NCBI GenBank assembly: GCA_903845315.1
Contig: CAIMWY010000219.1
Coordinates: forward strand, 1 to 9,160
DNA length: 9,160 nt
Direction of reading: 5' to 3'
DNA from: an uncultured Burkholderiales bacterium
GTDB taxonomy: Bacteria; Pseudomonadota; Gammaproteobacteria; Burkholderiales; Burkholderiaceae
How positions within the stretch are numbered: position 1 is the stretch's first letter; each line of letters opens with the position of its first letter. This document shows, in pieces, positions 6,750-9,160 of this stretch. The translations under genes and the position numbers were made by a program. The notes beneath the pieces are model-generated. The model saw only the letters and a program-made list of their open reading frames with translations, was not told where the DNA came from and did no database searches.

Positions 6750-7720
6750 GCTTTCGCTCCTTGTGCAGCGCGGGACGCAGAGGCCTCACGCGATTGGCGT
6801 TTGGCACGCAAGCGGTCTGGGATGCTGAGCAAGCCATCGGGCAGCCAAATCATCAGCATCACCACGGCGGCACCAAAGACAAACAAATACCAAGCTTGGG
6901 CAAAACGCAACCATTCAGGCAGGATCACACCGACCGCGGCACCCAACAAGGGGCCCAAGAAATAGCCGGGACCGCCCACCACCACCATGAGGTACATCAT
7001 GATCGAAGCTTCCACGGTGAACGGTGCCGGGTCGATGAACTGGACCATCGAGCCAAACAAACCACCGGCAATGCCTGCATATGCAGCACCAATGGCAAAG
7101 CTCAGCAAGGTGTAGCCCCGAATGTCCACCCCCAAGCTCTCGGCACGGATGGGGTTGTCGCGCAAGGCCGTGAAGGCCTTGCCCCAGGGCGAGCGCAGCA
7201 AGCCCCACAGCAACACGCCCAACACCACAGTGAAAGCCAGCACCAGGTAGTAGTAGGCCAAGTTGCCATCAAAGCTCACGCCAAAGGCTTGGGGACGTGG
7301 GATGTTGTTGATGCCAAAGGTGCCCCCGGTGAGCCATTCCTCGTTGCGCATCACCAGCCACACGGCGGTATTAAAGCCCAACGTGGCAAACGCCAAATAA
7401 ATGGTTTGCACCCGCAGGGCCGGAAAGCCCAGCGCCAAGCCCACCACAAAGCAACCCAAAGCGGCCAGGGGCATGCCCAGCCAAAAGCTGTAGCCCGCTT
7501 GCATCAGGATGGCCACGGTGTAGGCCCCGATGCCAAAGAAGGCCGCGTGGCCAAGCGACTTTTGCCCTGCATAGCCGATGGTGAGGTTCAGGCCCATGGT
7601 GGCGATGACGTAGATCAGCCAATAGGTGAACAAATAAATGCCGTGGCTCTTGAGCAGCGTGGGCACAAAGATGCATGCCGCCAGCCCCAATAGCCCAGCG
7701 AGGAGTCCGAGCTTTTTCAT
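6746..7720 (-). CDS. livM: LivM-type permease of a HAAT ABC transporter
   Basis: The 324-residue integral membrane subunit, with about nine hydrophobic segments, forms the import channel with LivH. Family features are the GLNLTIGYAGQKSLGHAAFFGIGAY region (43-67; LivM's equivalent of the LivH Asn-Phe-Ala-Gln-Gly motif), the cytoplasmic coupling loop GKAFTALRDNPIRAESLG (180-197) and GGPGYFLGPLLGA (249-261). The basic C-terminal tail is cytoplasmic. The ATG at 7720 overlaps the livH stop as ATGA, and GGAG stands 8 bases before it. A longer reading frame to 7846 would add 42 polar residues out of the family pattern and would run through livH, so it is rejected. The length is typical. Confidence 0.93.
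   Translation of the reverse strand: MKKLGLLAGLLGLAACIFVPTLLKSHGIYLFTYWLIYVIATMGLNLTIGYAGQKSLGHAAFFGIGAYTVAILMQAGYSFWLGMPLAALGCFVVGLALGFPALRVQTIYLAFATLGFNTAVWLVMRNEEWLTGGTFGINNIPRPQAFGVSFDGNLAYYYLVLAFTVVLGVLLWGLLRSPWGKAFTALRDNPIRAESLGVDIRGYTLLSFAIGAAYAGIAGGLFGSMVQFIDPAPFTVEASIMMYLMVVVGGPGYFLGPLLGAAVGVILPEWLRFAQAWYLFVFGAAVVMLMIWLPDGLLSIPDRLRAKRQSREASASRAAQGAKA
6757..6762 (-). promoter_or_regulatory. Ribosome binding site of livG
   Basis: AAGGAG lies 7 bases before the ATG at 6749, within the last codons of livM. It is the strongest such site in the window. Confidence 0.7.
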
Positions 7721-8592
7721 ACTTTGCGCTCCACTTTTTGACCAAGCAAGCCTTGTGGCTTGAACAAAATCACGACCATGAAGATGATCAAAGCCACCGC
7801 GTCTTTGTAGGCTGGTGAGATGTAGGCCGCAGCCAAGTTCTCGCACACGCCCACAATCACGCCGCCCAGCAAGGCACCCCGTGAGTTGTTGAAGCCACCA
7901 ATGATGGCGGCAAAGAAGGCCTTGTTGCCCAGCGACGCGCCCATGTCGAACTTGGCCAGGTAGGTGGGGGTCACAAGAATAGCCGCTGCGGCTGCCAGCA
8001 AGGCATTGATGGCGAAGGTGTAAAAAATCATGCGCGGCACATTGATGCCCAACACCGAAGCACTCTCGGTGTTTTGTGCCACCGCTTGCATGGCACGACC
8101 GGTGACGGTTTTGGTCAAAAACGCTTGTGTCACCAACACCAAGGCCATGGCAAACACAAAGGTGCCAATGTCGGTGGCGGAGATGGTCACGCCCGCGATG
8201 TTGTACACCTCATCGGGAAATAAATTGGGGAAAGGTTGTGGCTCAGCGCTGTACCCCGCGCGCACCGCGTTGCGCATGGCGATGGACAGACCGATGGTGG
8301 CCACCACGATGGGCATCATGCCGTACTTGAACAGCGGATCGACCACGCCGCGCTTGAACAACCAACCCAGCACGATGACCGACAGCACACAGCTGCCCAC
8401 AAAGCTCAGCACCAGCGGAAAGCCTGCGGCCAACAAGCCCAGCATCATGAAGGCAGGCAGCATGACAAATTCGCCCTGGGCAAAGTTGATGGTGCCCGAG
8501 GCTTGCCAAAGCAAGGTAAAACCCAAAGCCGCCAGTGCATAAATGCTGCCGGTGGCCAGGCCACTGAAGAAGAGTTGGAAAAAGTCGGTCAT
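7717..8592 (-). CDS. livH: LivH-type permease of a HAAT ABC transporter
   Basis: This 291-residue integral membrane subunit has about eight hydrophobic segments. It carries the LivH hallmark TINFAQGEF (34-42), the coupling loop GRAMQAVAQNTESASVLGIN (165-184) that contacts the ATPases, and the FFAAIIGGFNNSRGALLGG block (226-244) followed by a Glu in GVCENL. The length matches the family. The ATG at 8592 has only a weak upstream TGAAG, in contrast to the strong sites of livM and livG. It is the only gene of the series separated by a real gap (110 bases) from its upstream neighbour livK. Translation here may thus be limiting relative to the binding protein. Confidence 0.93.
   Translation of the reverse strand: MTDFFQLFFSGLATGSIYALAALGFTLLWQASGTINFAQGEFVMLPAFMMLGLLAAGFPLVLSFVGSCVLSVIVLGWLFKRGVVDPLFKYGMMPIVVATIGLSIAMRNAVRAGYSAEPQPFPNLFPDEVYNIAGVTISATDIGTFVFAMALVLVTQAFLTKTVTGRAMQAVAQNTESASVLGINVPRMIFYTFAINALLAAAAAILVTPTYLAKFDMGASLGNKAFFAAIIGGFNNSRGALLGGVIVGVCENLAAAYISPAYKDAVALIIFMVVILFKPQGLLGQKVERKV
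7729..7732 (-). promoter_or_regulatory. Ribosome binding site of livM
   Basis: GGAG lies 8 bases before the ATG at 7720, inside the 3' end of livH. It supports the short form of LivM over the reading frame that opens at 7846. Confidence 0.6.
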
Positions 8593-8619
8593 GGTGAGAT
8601 CGCTTCAAGATGAAAGAAC

Positions 8620-8637
8620 GGCCTGCACCGGCAGGCC
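8620..8637 (-). terminator. Intercistronic hairpin after livK, partial terminator or attenuator
   Basis: GGCCTGC and GCAGGCC form a perfect 7-base stem around a 4-base loop. Read in the direction of the operon, the stem is followed by GTTCTTTC, a short and impure T tract. This looks more like a leaky terminator or an mRNA-stabilising 3' hairpin than a full stop, and it suits the need for more binding protein than permease. The livH start lies 27 bases further on. Confidence 0.5.
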
Positions 8638-8640
8638 TGC
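8631..8640. repeat. 10-base palindrome GCAGGCCTGC
   Basis: This perfect palindrome shares its first seven bases with one arm of the 8620-8637 hairpin, so the two structures are mutually exclusive in RNA. Confidence 0.5.
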
Positions 8641-8649
8641 TCTTGGATT

Positions 8650-8659
8650 GCGTGCACGC
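8650..8659. repeat. 10-base palindrome GCGTGCACGC
   Basis: This is a perfect palindrome whose centre is 19 bases from that of GCAGGCCTGC, roughly two helical turns. Its core GTGCAC recurs at 8685-8690. It could be a protein-binding site or simply GC-rich chance; nothing else supports a role. Confidence 0.35.
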
Positions 8660-8702
8660 GCTGCTGAAATGCGCACACACATTGGTGCACAGCGTGAAGG
8701 GC

Positions 8703-9160
8703 TTACTTCTTGCCCAAAGCGGGCAGCGTGGCCACCACCACTTGGCGGCCGTTTTTCACTTCGACCAAGAAGCTCTCGCGGTCTAAGTCGCCGTTGGCGT
8801 CAAAGCTCACATCCATGATCACGCCAGGGTTCTTCTTGGCGCTGATGCTCAAGCCATGTAGGGCTTGGGCCACGGCCTTGGGGTCGAGCTTGCCCGCCTT
8901 TTCAATCGCAGCCTTGAGGACGTACACGCTGGTGTAGCCCTTGATGCCGTTGTGGTCAGAAATGCTGCCATAGGCCTGGTAGAACTTAGCCTTGAACTTG
9001 AGCATTTCAGGAATGGGCGCGTCCACGGTCAGGCCCACGTGCGCCACGGCGCCGTTGGCCGCGTCCCCTGCGAGCTCGATCACTTTTTGACCCGTCAGGG
9101 TGGTTTCACCAATGATGGGCTTGGTCCAGCCTTGCTTCTTCAACTCGCGCAACAAGCGGG
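8703..9160 (-). CDS. livK: LivK-type periplasmic substrate-binding protein, C-terminal part (5' cut by window)
   Basis: About 152 C-terminal residues are present, with the TAA stop at 8705-8703 and the frame open to the window edge. The HAAT binding protein (Peripla_BP_6 type, usually 370-400 residues) captures the substrate in the periplasm and delivers it to LivHM. Visible family features are the FKAKFYQAYGS segment, the GYTSVYVLKAAIEKAG helix and a GVIMDVSFDANGDLDRESFLVEVKNGRQV end, which is the usual last-strand pattern (FD.NGD....F...V..G). The ligand-contacting N-terminal lobe and signal peptide lie outside the window, so the substrate cannot be judged. The first codons seen do not mark the true start; TTG at 9155 is internal. 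Confidence 0.9.
   Translation of the reverse strand, partial: RLLRELKKQGWTKPIIGETTLTGQKVIELAGDAANGAVAHVGLTVDAPIPEMLKFKAKFYQAYGSISDHNGIKGYTSVYVLKAAIEKAGKLDPKAVAQALHGLSISAKKNPGVIMDVSFDANGDLDRESFLVEVKNGRQVVVATLPALGKK

Larger units (their letters stand above)
8593..8702 (-). other. livK-livH intercistronic spacer
   Basis: This 110-base non-coding stretch is the longest in the window. It contains a perfect hairpin (8620-8637) and two 10-base palindromes (8631-8640 and 8650-8659). No small reading frame with a good start site was seen in it. It probably tunes expression of the permease genes relative to livK. Confidence 0.7.

Noticed and set aside
6740..7693. 317-residue open frame on the plus strand opposite livM
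   Set aside because: Composition is His/Gln/Gly-rich with no domain pattern, and it is the exact antisense of a conserved permease; it is a GC-bias shadow.
6746..7846. Longer LivM starting at 7846
   Set aside because: The extra 42 residues are polar, overlap the livH coding sequence and lack family similarity; ATG 7720 has a ribosome site and an ATGA overlap.
8620..8637. Hairpin as a complete Rho-independent terminator ending the livK transcript
   Set aside because: The following tract GTTCTTTC is short and interrupted, and livHMGF have no obvious separate promoter in the spacer; a partial terminator or stabiliser is more likely.

Overview
The window looks like a compact, moderately GC-rich betaproteobacterial chromosome, most like Burkholderiales/Comamonadaceae (for example the Limnohabitans/Rhodoferax/Polaromonas group). 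I base this on the protein flavour, the short intergenic gaps and the Tol and HAAT gene families. The taxon is inferred from memory of families; no search was run. No RNA gene, insertion sequence, CRISPR array or origin is visible, and no stretch above about 110 bases lacks a gene.

Left part, plus strand (1-2623): the 3' end of tolQ, then tolR and tolA, the inner-membrane part of the Tol-Pal envelope machine. TolQ and TolR form the proton-driven motor and TolA is the periplasm-spanning arm. tolB and pal would usually follow, but here tolA is followed after 42 bases by an acyltransferase-3 family membrane protein, apparently with its own promoter very close to its start codon.

Right part, minus strand (9160-2620, read right to left): one long, tightly packed gene series livK-livH-livM-livG-livF, then a 4-hydroxyphenylpyruvate dioxygenase (HPPD)-like VOC protein, a sugar phosphate isomerase/epimerase-like TIM barrel resembling the dehydroshikimate dehydratase domain of QuiC1, and a short lyase related to 3-carboxy-cis,cis-muconate cycloisomerase (PcaB). 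Start and stop codons overlap or lie within 2-15 bases at every junction except livK/livH. That one has a 110-base spacer holding a GC-rich hairpin. The last gene converges on the acyltransferase gene and their stop codons overlap.

Working model (inference): the ABC transporter imports an aromatic or alicyclic acid such as quinate, shikimate or a relative, and the TIM barrel makes protocatechuate from 3-dehydroshikimate. The HPPD-like and PcaB-like proteins would be non-canonical partners. By eye, the HPPD-like protein has lost two of three iron ligands and the C-terminal helix. The PcaB-like protein lacks the catalytic signature loop and is about 60% of normal length. In QuiC1 proteins the TIM barrel and HPPD-like domain are fused; here they are separate adjacent genes in the opposite order. 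This three-gene module attached to a HAAT transporter is the most interesting part of the window.
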